A stretch of DNA of 64,000 bases, from the NCBI GenBank assembly GCA_964017235.1, contig OZ024938.1:56535816-56599815 (forward strand). The letters run 5' to 3'. The translations under genes and the position numbers were made by a program. Each line of letters begins with the position of its first letter. The first letter of the stretch is position 1. The notes beneath the pieces are model-generated. The model searched no databases, was not told the origin of the DNA, and saw nothing but the letters and a program-made list of their open reading frames with translations. The stretch comes from Sabellastarte sp. h YS-2021. Taxonomy: Eukaryota; Annelida; Polychaeta; Sabellida; Sabellidae. Below, one piece after another: positions 24,301 through 34,311 of this stretch.

Positions 24301-25626
24301 TGTGGAAGAAATACAACGGGGAAAGAATATGAACCAGGTTTAACAGACAGCGATAAAAAGAAATGTTTCTGTGCATAGTAAAAAATACTAAAAACTTCTT
24401 GGGATAAAGCAAAAGAATTATATATATTAGGTGATATGATTTAAAGTTTCTGTGATAAAATTTCAAACAACATAAAATTTATAATATTATCAATTAAAGC
24501 TTTAAATTTTTACTTATAATTTCTACAATACTGACTATTAAGAAACAGAGCTAACAGTTTAAAGGTATGAACGCATATGATTCACTTTTACTGTTTAAGA
24601 TGCAACAGGTTTTTTTATTTTCCATTGGATGACTTATTGGAAGAAACAAAATATAAAAATATAAAAAATATTTGTCAAAGATAATTTGACTTCAAAGAAT
24701 TTATTTAACAAAAATAACGGAAATGATCAAACATGTTTAAATGTTTACAATTATAGTTAATGTGAATATGTACATAATTTCTGATAGGCTTTAAATATCT
24801 ATAAATCTGAATATTAGCTCAACTTATTATTTTGATTTTATTACATTTTAAAGATGTAAAAAATAACAAATGAGTAAAACAAACAACAAGTAACGGACAA
24901 TATATTCAAACTTTAAAAATTAAAATTTAAAGTCATTTGAACAAAAATTTCCAAAATTTAAAACTTTAAATTTAAAAAGAGATGTTTTATTCATCAGAGT
25001 TTTTTTAATGTTTTTAATATCTCAGGACACCACCAGATCATATTTTATATTAAATTAATTAATTTTAAATCAGTGTATTTTTTTCCTTAACCTTTGATGG
25101 TGATTAGCACCTCAAATTAACAAACTGAATACAAATTAAAAGACTACTTCGCATTACATACTAACATATTAACTTTACACAAGCAATTTGGAAGAATTTA
25201 ATTGTCTGTCAGTGTAGGATTTCAACTTCGATATTAAATTTTAACTTTTGCAGAGGGTTTGAAATTAAGGTATTTGACAGCTAGTAGTATTTCATTTACA
25301 AAGAAATACAGAGGATGTTGGAGAAAGATCATAAATTTAACATGATACTGCTGTACAAGTAATCAAGTTTAAAAATCTAAGAACAGATATTCCAACACGT
25401 AGCAATTGATTATAACAATAAATTTTAAAAGTAGTAAAAAATACAACAAAATCTTGAAAGCATGGTCTTACGAGCCATTTAATATGATATTGAAATTTAT
25501 TCTATTAGTACCAATACTAAAATTGATTAGGCTGTACCAAATATAACTTGATATTGAAATAATGATACATGATTTTTAACCTACTACTGATAGCAGTAAT
25601 TGTGTAGATATATTTCATGATTTAAG
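21361..25626. other. Intron/intergenic stretch, AT-rich
   Basis: I scanned this stretch on the minus strand for the missing upstream GALNT catalytic exons and saw none. A C-rich low-complexity patch lies at about 22645-22690. No repeat array or RNA gene was recognised. The first exon(s) and promoter of the plus-strand homeobox gene may lie here unseen. Confidence 0.45.
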
Positions 25627-25782
25627 AATATCCTCAAGCATTACAAGAAACCAAGTCAAGTGTTACAGAGACATCCCTCTGTGGACTTAGTCAGGTGGTG
25701 AATGAGACATTTGCAAGAAGCTTTCCAGAATCCAATCCACATGTAAGCAGCTATACCAACATCTATCCAGACCTAGGTAATG
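25627..25782 (+). CDS. Candidate upstream exon of the homeobox gene
   Basis: The open frame encodes a composition typical of a homeobox N-terminal region: SFPESNPHVSSYTNIYPDLG. It ends at a consensus donor, AATG|GTAAGT, in phase 1. The next homeodomain exon at 26869 begins with the two bases needed to finish the codon, giving ..[17 protein letters not shown]. The acceptor is weak: several AGs at 25626-25647 would all give the same phase. No start codon is assigned, so at least one further 5' exon is expected. Phase agreement and composition support it; I have no homology evidence. Confidence 0.55.
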
Positions 25783-26868
25783 GTAAGTTGAAGAGATTAT
25801 CAGTGTATACTTTCCCACACAAGAATTCCATCAGCATGAGATGTCGTGGCTTTCAATTTTTCGAAGATTATACCAGCAGAAACTCCATTTCCAGTTTTAT
25901 CTTATGGAATCCGTTAAATAATGGATAAGTCATAAGAGTCTCAAACAGTGGAGACTCTGATTGAGATTTCACCTGGGGGAATCACCAATTCCTCTGAATA
26001 GGAGTCTACCACTGTGGCATATATACAGTGGTGTAGTGAGTGAGAAAACAATATGAATGTTGTAACAAAGTTGCTCAATATCATAAAAATAATAGAAAAT
26101 TTATTCCGTGCTATAAAATGTATCCATTAATGCCTGAATAACAGGAAAAATTCAAAGGTATTTAAAATACTCTTAAATAATGGTGCACACAATTGCTATA
26201 AAAGAAAGTAAATCTCACAAAATATTTTAAACACATTGATACTAAAGATTAAAGTATAAAATAATTTAAAATCCATAAAAATATTTTAGAAATAGTACTT
26301 ATTGAGTTGGAAATGATATTGAAATCAATACTTTAAATTAATATCAATATTAAAATCGAGTGAGCTGTATTGATCGATATTGAAATATTAATATATAATC
26401 TTTTCAATAAGACAATATATTAAGTTAATCTATGGCAATTTTTAAAATTCCTAATTCTTGGATATTTTCAATATTCTTTGAATCTTTTTTTCTCAGAAAA
26501 ACCCTAAGGAAATTATTTAAATTATTTTAATAAGAGCTTTATGGAATGAAAATTTGCACATTCCCAAAGGGTCATAAGTTAAACTTAATAACTTAATGGA
26601 ACCGATAATTGTTTTTGCTTTTGGAAGATGACACATGAGAAAAATGAGGTTTTTTTAAAGTAAGTCAAACATATATTTGTGTGTTTATTGTGTTAGAATC
26701 GTAATAATCCATCACTTGTTGGACTTTGTGGTACCAGGCTGTGTATCAGACTATAATTCTAAATAATTAAGTCCACCAAGTGTGAGATTATTACTATTTT
26801 CTTGACCTTTGGAGGTTTTACTGTTACAAAGTCAACTGTATACATGGTATAAATGTTTCCACAAATAG

Positions 26869-27026
26869 GTCAGAGCATAAAACGGAAGCAGAGGCGATAC
26901 AGAACCACATTCACCACATACCAGCTGGAAGAACTGGAAAAAGCCTTTCAGAAAACTCACTACCCGGACGTGTTCTGTAGGGAGGACCTGGCTCTACATA
27001 TAGATCTCACTGAAGCCAGAGTTCAG
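26869..27026 (+). CDS. Paired-class homeobox gene (aristaless/ARX-like): homeodomain helices 1-2
   Basis: Exon of 158 nt, acceptor ..CCACAAATAG, donor GTTCAG|GTGAGA (phase 0). It encodes [20 protein letters not shown], then [12 protein letters not shown] and LTEARVQ, i.e. homeodomain residues up to 46. The [12 protein letters not shown] start is what I know from ARX and aristaless proteins, which act as nuclear transcription factors. The segment [17 protein letters not shown] departs from the usual [17 protein letters not shown]. The intron between homeodomain residues 46 and 47 is typical of paired-class genes. The continuation is at 29676. Confidence 0.93.
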
Positions 27027-27510
27027 GTGAGAAGTGAAGTGTTTGGGAAGGTATTCATGTTGATTTTATAGGTTTACGTGGGGGTATACTGGGACAGACC
27101 ATCAGCATTTGTCACATCACAAACTGGATATGAATACAACTAGGTTACAGTGCCCCTTCTAATGGATTCACACATTCTTATTCTAATAGTATTTTTATAG
27201 CACTTAATCTCCATCTAAAGACAGACTCTTAACAGAAAAGGCAGAAACTGATAATCATTGACCTGAGACATAGCAGGGGTCAGTACCAGGGAGAGAAAAT
27301 GGGAAAAACAGAAATTAGGGTGGATATGCTTGTGCGAGGAGATAGGTTTTGTTTTCTAAGTATATATTCGAATATATTCTCAGCAATTCCTAGGATGAAT
27401 CAGACAATTTGGATCTTACTTTAATACCTTCATCTTCCAAAGGGGGAGAAGTCTCGATATTGTAATTGTATTGCATTCCATGTGTGCCTGTTGGTCTGTA
27501 TGCATAACTC

Positions 27511-28250
27511 AAACAAGCAATCAGTGCCCGAGAACTGGCTCTGTGTCAGCTGACTGTGTGTTTTGAGTTTCAGAGTAGAAATGAAAGTGAGAACCTGAAA
27601 GTAGCTATTACTCAGCTATGCCATGACATACAGGTCTGCAATTTCACTAGGTTATACCTGACCCAAAAGTAGGTGAACAACACATTTAAAGAAAATACTC
27701 TAAATGCAATACTTTTCAAGTTACAACTGATTTACTCAACAGTAAGAACCTGAAAGTAGCTCTTACTCAGCTATGCAATGATGTACAGATCTGCAATTTT
27801 ATTATGTTTTAGCAGACCCAAAAATATATAAAAAACATGTGTAAACAAAAAATTGTAAACGAAATAGTTTTGAAGTTACAAGCAATTTATTCAACAGTGA
27901 TAACCTCAAAGTAGCTGTTACTCGGTTATGGCATGAGTGATAGGTCACAATTTTACTATGTTATAGCTGACCCAAAAATAGCTGAATGACGTATTTACAC
28001 AAAATTCTCTAAATGCAATAGTTTTCGAGTAACAAGTGATTTTACTCATAATGGAAGGTGCTGAAAAGTCAGAAAGTAGTCATTACTCACTTAGCTATTG
28101 GGATAGACACCCAAGTTACCACCATGGTGTAGGTATGGAAAAGTAGCTGAATAATATATGTTAACAAATGCTCTTAATGCAATACTTTTCAAGTTATAGG
28201 TGATTTAGTGCATGATTTCATGAATTTTAATGCATAAAAAAATTATCTAA
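27511..28250. repeat. Satellite-bearing repeat, about 154-bp unit
   Basis: It begins with AATCAGTGCCCGAGAACTGG and CTCTGTGTCAGCTGACTGTG, which recur at 63670-63705. Diverged units with (T)AGC(T/A)GACCCAAAA anchors follow at about 27660, 27815 and 27969 (154-155 bp apart). Units share TAAATGCAATA(C/G)TTTTCAAGT. They are distant relatives of the 133-bp satellite at 17709-19260 (CTGCAATACTTTTAGAGATA). It lies in the homeodomain intron. Confidence 0.75.
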
Positions 28251-29030
28251 AAAATTCATAAAAAAATAATTTAAAAAGATCCAGGCCTGATACTCAGACA
28301 AGGGAATCTACTAGTGGCCTAGTATATATAAACAAGATAAGTCAATGAGAAAATAGTCAATGAGAAAATAAGTGGTTTAGTGCATGATTTCATGAATTTT
28401 AGTGCATTAAAAATTTTAAACAAGATGGTCAGAAATGCCCCAAAAGTCGGGTTGCGCAAGCAGCAATAAGGTTAGTGACTGCTGTAGTAAAATTTAGAAA
28501 CAAGGAAAGAAATGTTAGGTCACCCAGTCAAGATAAATGTGTTAGACGTGCTAAAAAATGTAAAACTTGTAATCTAGGTTACATAATTGTATTTATGCTA
28601 TAAACGGACCAACAAACAGAGGGAATTACACCAATTCGAAAGCAACTTAGCTATGATGGTTATCTATCTCCCTGTCAAGTTTGAATTCAATTGGACAAAG
28701 CGTTGTCGAGTTAGAGTTCAGAAACGGAAATATCGACGGACAGACAGACGGACAGATCAAATAGGAAGTTGATTACATGCAACCCGCCTAAAAATTAAGA
28801 AAAACAGTTAAGACAGATCCGGGTCTGATACTCACACAAGGGAATCTACTTGTGGCCTAGTACATATATGTAAGATATGAGAGAAATCTCTGCAATAGTC
28901 AATGAGAAACCTGTGATAAAGTGTTGAAATTTTCACACTTTTGGTGGGGGTACCTCCCTTGTAATGGCTCTAGCAAACAGACGAACAGACAATGCCTAGA
29001 AGAATTTTTCATCCTCAATAGATAAGGTAT
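28251..29030. repeat. Non-coding repeat pieces in the homeobox intron
   Basis: Two related segments start at about 28290 and 28825. Both read CTGATACTCA(G/C)ACAAGGGAA followed by a TCTACT(A/T)GTGGCCTAGTA block and then GTCAATGAGAAA. They look like the 3' part of the satellite element before them. No gene was seen. Confidence 0.5.
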
Positions 29031-29229
29031 CTTTTAAAAAAAACAGCATGTCTCTAGGCCTGGTAGTTTTGGAGAAGTTGTTCACGCGGATGCGTACACC
29101 CATGCCGCAGAGTGACAACATAAAAGTATTCATCCGATCAAGGTCACATTTCCACACAGGGTGGAATCTCTTTGTGGGTTGGTCCTTCTCATGGATGATT
29201 TGTATCTACATAAGAACTCCTGAATGGGG

Positions 29230-29269
29230 TTTTTTTTTTTTTTTTTTTTTTGGGGGGGGGGGGGGGGGG
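29230..29269 (+). repeat. Homopolymer junction: T run followed by G run
   Basis: About 22 T are followed directly by about 18 G. The apparent frame across it (poly-Phe, poly-Gly) is not a gene. Homopolymers this long are prone to sequencing error, so the exact lengths are unreliable. Confidence 0.9.
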
Positions 29270-29675
29270 ATTTTTTATGAATATTTTAATTTAACGTTGG
29301 GGATGGGCATTTATGACAATGAAATCTAGCCGGGTGTTCCTAAAAAAAAAAAACCCAAATTTCGGTACTCACATTTTAGCATACACCAACTGGAAGTAAA
29401 GTGCAGTTGATAAACAAACCTCAACAAAATAAACTGTGAAAAACTACTAAAATAAGGAAAATTTTGTTGAAAATGGATGAAAAATAATAAAATTAGGCCA
29501 ACTTTTCTTTTTTAATGGAGAAATTTACCTCCAAACAACATATTAGCAATTTATTAGCAACAACATAAGATTGTGGAGGGGCTCTTACGAAAGCATGGGC
29601 AAAAGTGCAGCCTCAGTATATATAAGTCTTCAAGTGTACAATAACTTAATTAAACTATGAACATTTTTCCAACAG

Positions 29676-29760
29676 GTGTGGTTTCAAAACAGGAGGGCAA
29701 AATGGAGGAAGCAACAGAAGCAACTGCACACACAAAACATAGAAAAACAGCATCCTCAGG
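29676..29760 (+). CDS. Homeobox gene: homeodomain helix 3
   Basis: Exon of 85 nt, acceptor ..TTTTTCCAACAG, donor CTCAGG|GTAAGT, entering in phase 0 and leaving in phase 1. It encodes VWFQNRRAKWRKQQKQLHTQ and a short tail. This is the DNA recognition helix, with Gln at homeodomain position 50, as in Q50 paired-like proteins (not Ser50 Pax or Lys50 bicoid types). It joins 26869-27026 without frame change, completing a 60-residue homeodomain. Confidence 0.95.
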
Positions 29761-31142
29761 GTAAGTTGTACATAAACTAAAATTATTTAATTCTTTAAGT
29801 GCTCATAATTATATTCTATTTCATCCAATTCCTGCCAAAATTGGTTAACTGATTGCTTCATCTGTATATTGAATGGTTGTTTAAAGTACTTCCCCCAAAA
29901 CAGGTTAACTAATCATCTAAGTACTATTATATATACTAAACAGTTACTTAAAGTATTAACTTCTGTCAAGGACAGTATGTTTTAGATGGGTATTAACTAC
30001 TAAATTGTTTATCAATTTAAGGTTAAGTATGAAAAACTGGTTTATCATATTGTTTCAATCTAACCTTCTGTATGTTCAAGATTATTGCATACATTAACCA
30101 AATTGAGAAGCTGTATGCTTCATTTATAGTTTTTGGCAAAAACATTGAAGACTATGTTAATACATTAACGAACATTACTAAATCTGGTTTGTAACAGCTC
30201 ATCACTTGTTTTCAAACCAAACAATCATTACAGGTTTTGGAATATTGGAATGACTTGCAGCTCCAATTGTAAAATTATCCTCAGTGAACACAGTACTGCA
30301 CAGTGTACACAGAAACTCATAGTTGTCAGTGGTGAAATTTATTTGCAAATAGACAGGAATTAATTCATCAATTGTTATCTGCTAAAAGCACAAATAAGTA
30401 TACTAAGTGAATTAGTAGACTGATTTCTTATAAAAAAGTATATACAGTGTATATGCAGCAATAAGACAAGCCCAGAGAGGACCACAGTTTGTCACTGCTG
30501 CAATTACTTAGGACTAACACACAAAAAGCAATGGTTCACAGCTTACCACCAAAGAAAGTGGTTGCACTCATTTATGAGATGAAATGGTCCTTGATGACCC
30601 AGTAGTTAGCTAGTTTGACATCTCATTACAGGCTGCCACTTCTGTGTGGATTTGATTCATACAAGTAGCAATGCTAAGGGCCTGTTCTTATATGACCCTG
30701 GCTGCTGAACAGAATGTTAAACCCTACCTTTGAACATTAATGAGACTAAAAAGTGATACATGATAATGGTATGTGCACACTTCCCAGAGGGCTTCAATCT
30801 GAAGATTGTCTCAGGGTTCAAGGAACAAGGCAAAAAAGGTGGCGAATGTGGACAAAGGTGCCCTAACATTTTGAAAAGATTTAGGCTGTGACATAACACT
30901 GGAAACAGAAAACATTGAAGATCTAATGCAAGAGAATTGTACCACTAGCATTGGTGGAAAAGGTATAATGAAAAGTTTCTACAGCAGACCATCGCTGGTC
31001 CAAAAATATCTCTTCAAGACAATGCTGATAGATGTAGTTCATTGGCAACATCCCACACACGTTTAAATTTTGTTTATTATGTCCAGTGATGATGTAACAG
31101 ATGACCCAGTCAATGTATGTGCATAGCATTATCTTTTTTCAG
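29761..31142 (+). other. Intron of the homeobox gene
   Basis: AT-rich intron with one tRNA-like SINE at 30590-30720. Short minus-strand frames (30717-30899, 30923-31129) have no recognisable domain. No further exon is needed, because the phases of 29760 and 31143 agree. Confidence 0.6.
30590..30720 (+). mobile_element. tRNA-like SINE
   Basis: TGATGACCCAGTAGTTAGC at 30592 resembles an A box, and GTGGATTTGATTCATAC at about 30646 a B box. GAATGTTAAACCCTACC follows near 30711, a tail motif common in tRNA-derived SINEs. There is no cloverleaf. Confidence 0.5.
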
Positions 31143-31493
31143 TGCTACCTCCCAACAGTGTTACATCACCTGAGATGTCCACCAGCAGACCTTCACTCAT
31201 GACTGTCACTGCTGACAGTTCACCAGTCACCCACATGACCCACATGACTGCCTCCGGATCAATACAAACACTAAACAGCCCTCCTGCTGTCCCTCCGACC
31301 TTGAGTGGCCTTGGGTCAGTCCCTGGGATTGGAGGGGTGTCTCTCCCGAGCATGTACCTGCATGGCAACTTCAACATGGATTGGTCGCAAATGCTGAGTC
31401 ATCCTGTTGGGGGATTGGCCAGTCATTCTGCAGGGATTACACCATACTTCAACCCACATATGGGCCAGATCAATAGACGTCAAGGCTTACCAG
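31143..31493 (+). CDS. Homeobox gene: C-terminal region
   Basis: Exon of 351 nt, acceptor ..TATCTTTTTTCAG, donor TTACCAG|GTAAGT, entering and leaving in phase 1. The peptide is Ser/Thr/Pro/Gly-rich, for example NSVTSPEMSTSRPSLMTV, SLPSMYLHGNFNMDWSQM and SAGITPYFNPHMGQINRRQ. This low-complexity composition is usual for transactivation or repression regions of homeobox proteins. I see no octapeptide (eh1) motif here. The codon split across 29760/31143 (G|TG) restores valine in frame. Confidence 0.85.
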
Positions 31494-31787
31494 GTAAGTT
31501 TGAAAAAGTGTTTTTTTTTAAATGAATACTTCAACTTTTTTGTATAAATATCATTTTTATTACAAGATCAACAGAAGGCAACCACTGCAACATAAATTAA
31601 TTAAACTCAGGGTGGAAAAGTATTTATGTACTTAAAAGTTATAATTCAAGACTGTTGACAACAAAATAATCTAAAAAATCTTTAGAAATATATTAAATAT
31701 GAGTAAGATATTTAAACAATATTAAAGTTAAATATTTGGATCTATATTGAAGAATATCATTTTTTTCTTGGTTTTTCTTCCTCAAAG

Positions 31788-31843
31788 CTCCAAGTTTTGG
31801 AGGTGATGACAAGAATTCCTCTGGTGACAAGTTGAAAAGTTAG
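31788..31843 (+). CDS. Homeobox gene: last exon and stop
   Basis: Acceptor ..CTTCCTCAAAG. The remaining two bases of the split codon give Ala, then PSFGGDDKNSSGDKLKS and TAG at 31841-31843. The C-terminus lacks the OAR motif that ends ARX and most aristaless-type proteins. Either this gene has lost it, or an alternative last exon was missed. The pyrimidine-rich acceptor and phase match support the exon. Confidence 0.75.
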
Positions 31844-32126
31844 ACATCTAATTCACCCCAAAGTAAACCCACAGGCAGCAGTAACAGCCAATCACTGATG
31901 GAAGAGGAAAATGTCGAGACAGATCCATAAAAATGAATACTGTCAAAATATGACATCTGATGTTTGAAAATTTCCATGAGGTTTTAATGAAGTTGCTTAT
32001 TCTTGATACCCTATATTTTCTTCTTGAAAAAACAACAACAACAACACTATACTGCAAAGAAAAGTAATTGCATAAAATAAATCCATCAGAAATCTGTAAT
32101 GTGAAAGTGTGGAGTATGGACATCTA

Positions 32127-32190
32127 ATTCATTTTGTGCCTGGACAATTCGTACCCAGACATTTCGTACCCAGCCTAGGACATTCCATAA
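32127..32190. repeat. GTACGAAATGTC-type inverted end, left
   Basis: TTCGTACCCAGACATTTCGT and neighbouring GGACA motifs are matched in inverted orientation at about 44640-44705. Together they bracket the DIRS retrotransposon at 33606-44057 and may be ends of an older DNA element into which it inserted. Confidence 0.5.
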
Positions 32191-32229
32191 CCAATCTATA
32201 AATATTAGATTTTTTTGCCATGCTCTTAA

Positions 32230-33560
32230 CAAATTCTACATGCTATGAAGGTAAAACTAGACTTATGCCGCTCACTTTATTGTGAGCCGGCGGTGTATCA
32301 CCGAACATAGCAAACATGTAGAAGCAATAATAAAAGACATAGAGGCTGAAGATTCCTGAAGTTATAAGCATTTTTAATTTGCCTGTCCTCATTTAACCTT
32401 GAAGGAGGGGGTCCAAAGTCAAATTTGACCACATCAGAAGATTCCCTGTCCATGATTTCCTATAAGTTGGTTTCACATTGCAAACCTCTAGGACCAATAT
32501 TAAGACAGTTATAAGCACTATAAGCTTTGGCTATCATCGTTTGACCTAGAAGGAGGGGTCCTAGGTCAAATCTAACCACATCAGTAGATTCCTAGCCCAT
32601 GATTTCCTATAGGTAGGTTACACATTTCAAACCTCTAGGACCAATAATAAACGAGTTATAAGCACTATTAAATTTGCCTATCCTCATTTGACCTTGAAGG
32701 AGGGGGCCAAGGTCAAATCGGACCACATCAGAAGATTCCTAGCACATGATTTCCTATAAGTTGGTTTACCATCCCAAACCTCTAGAACCAAAAATAGGCA
32801 AATTACAAGCACTTTTAACTTTGGCTATCGTCATTTGACCTTAAAGGATGGGCCCAAGGTCAAATCTGACCACATCAGAAGATTCTTAGCCCATGATTTC
32901 CTATATGTTGGTTTCACATTGCAAACCTCTAGGACCAATAATAAGCGAGTTATAAGCACTTTTGCAATAGTTTTCAAGTTATAACTGATTTACTCAACAG
33001 TGAGAACGTCAAAGTAGCTATTATTCCACTGTGCAATGAGCTACAGGTCTGCAATTTTACTATGTTATAGCTGACTCAAAAGTAGCTGAATAACATATTT
33101 AAACAAAATTCTCTAAATGCAATAGTTTTCAAGTTACAAGTCAAATTTTTTGAGGTTTTTGACTCCCCAGAGCATAATTTTTACTCCTATTCTTAAAATA
33201 GCTACTACTCGCTTGATTTTGACCTCAGGCCTACAAAAAAGATAGGGTGGTGAGATGTCATACCCACCAACTCATGCACCAAATATAAAATAAATCTGAA
33301 AGAAACTGTGCCCTACAGCTTGAACACAAGCAATAATCAAAATTTTTGACATGTTTGACTCCCCAGAGCATACTTTTCACTCCTGGGCTACCAAAATAAT
33401 AGGGTGGCCATATCTCTGCTACAGCTAGCCACTTGTAAAGTTTAAAAGAAATCCCACAAGAAATGTGGCTTGTAGGTTGAACACAAGAAAATCTCTGCAG
33501 ATGCGGTCAATGACCGTGCATGATCTATAGTATCTTTCTTTTTGGGGATACAATTAGCAT
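32230..33560. repeat. Satellite-bearing repeat, 147-bp unit
   Basis: It starts with a hairpin, GCTCAC TTTATT GTGAGC, near 32271. Four units anchored on CTAG(G/A)ACCAATA lie at 32491, 32638, 32785 and 32932, an exact 147-bp period. Units contain GACCTTGAAGGAGGGG and CCATGATTTCCTATA. After 32960 it passes into a piece of the 154-bp satellite seen at 27511-28250, so the element is a mosaic of two arrays. It is non-coding. Confidence 0.8.
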
Positions 33561-33605
33561 ACATATATTGTTAAAAACCCTGTATTTTACCCTTGTGAAA
33601 AATTG

Positions 33606-33826
33606 GAAAATTTAATAGTAAATTAAATTTTTATAAGTTAATACCTTACCTAGTGGACAGATGCATTTGTCCGGCGCCTTGCCGGTCACGCCAAACGTTA
33701 GAAAAAAACGTCCTGAGCTGGGCTCTGGCCGGGACCGGTAGTGTCCTGTTCATTCGCCAGGTGGCTGTATAGCCAACCTGCTGGTATACTGCGCATGCTC
33801 GCGCATGCGCTCTTCCTCTTTTTGTT
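33606..33826 (-). repeat. DIRS right inverted terminal repeat, copy A
   Basis: It includes the terminal extension GGAAAATTTAATAGTAAATT and onward, plus about 180 bp (from TTACCTAGTGGACAGATGC to CTCTTTTTGTT). Those 180 bp are the inverse of the left terminal repeat at 43857-44036. It contains the self-complementary-rich GCGCATGCTCGCGCATGCGC. Confidence 0.85.
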
Positions 33827-33886
33827 GTCTACCTATGAATTTCCCCTTATACTAGAATAGCGGGGCAGGTAGGGTGGGAATCCCCT

Positions 33887-33982
33887 TGTCCACTAGGTAA
33901 GGTATTAACTTATAAAAATTTAATTTACTATTAAATTTTCCATTTTATTGCGTTAATACATCTTACCTAGTGGACAGATGCA
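33887..33982 (-). repeat. DIRS internal complementary region, copy A
   Basis: TGTCCACTAGGTAAGGTATT, running to TTAAATTTTCC at about 33951, is the inverse of the element's right outer end (33606-33660). The adjoining TTTTATTGCGTTAATACATC to about 33982 is the inverse of the left outer end (44022-44057). In the family this region joins the two ends and serves as template for a circular intermediate. Copy B has the same region at 37970-38065. Confidence 0.9.
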
Positions 33983-34311
33983 GAATAACTACCCAGTGGA
34001 AGGAGGGTAGCAGAAGAAGGGGAATTCCTGAGAACTCTAGATACTAAGGGGTGATTCCAGCCATGGTTAAATAAACCAGTCCTTAGGAAAAAACACCCCC
34101 CCCCGCCCCCCTTTTTTTGAAATTTCCTTGTACCAACTCAATCGAGGGTACAGAGGGAAGGAGAGAGATGAGTTCATCACGTAGTGAGGAAGACGAACAG
34201 GAACTGAATAACCTAATAATTCCCTGGAACCACTTAGGCTCGTGATAATCCAGGGGAAAACTTATTTATGAAATTATGTACACTATACACAATAATTCCC
34301 CAAGAGGGACT

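Noticed and set aside
29048-29329. ORF with poly-Phe and poly-Gly
   Set aside because: It is created by the T/G homopolymer; it has no domain and no splice context.
31129-31377. 82-codon minus-strand ORF
   Set aside because: Antisense shadow of the homeobox C-terminal exon, which has matching splice sites and phases on the plus strand.
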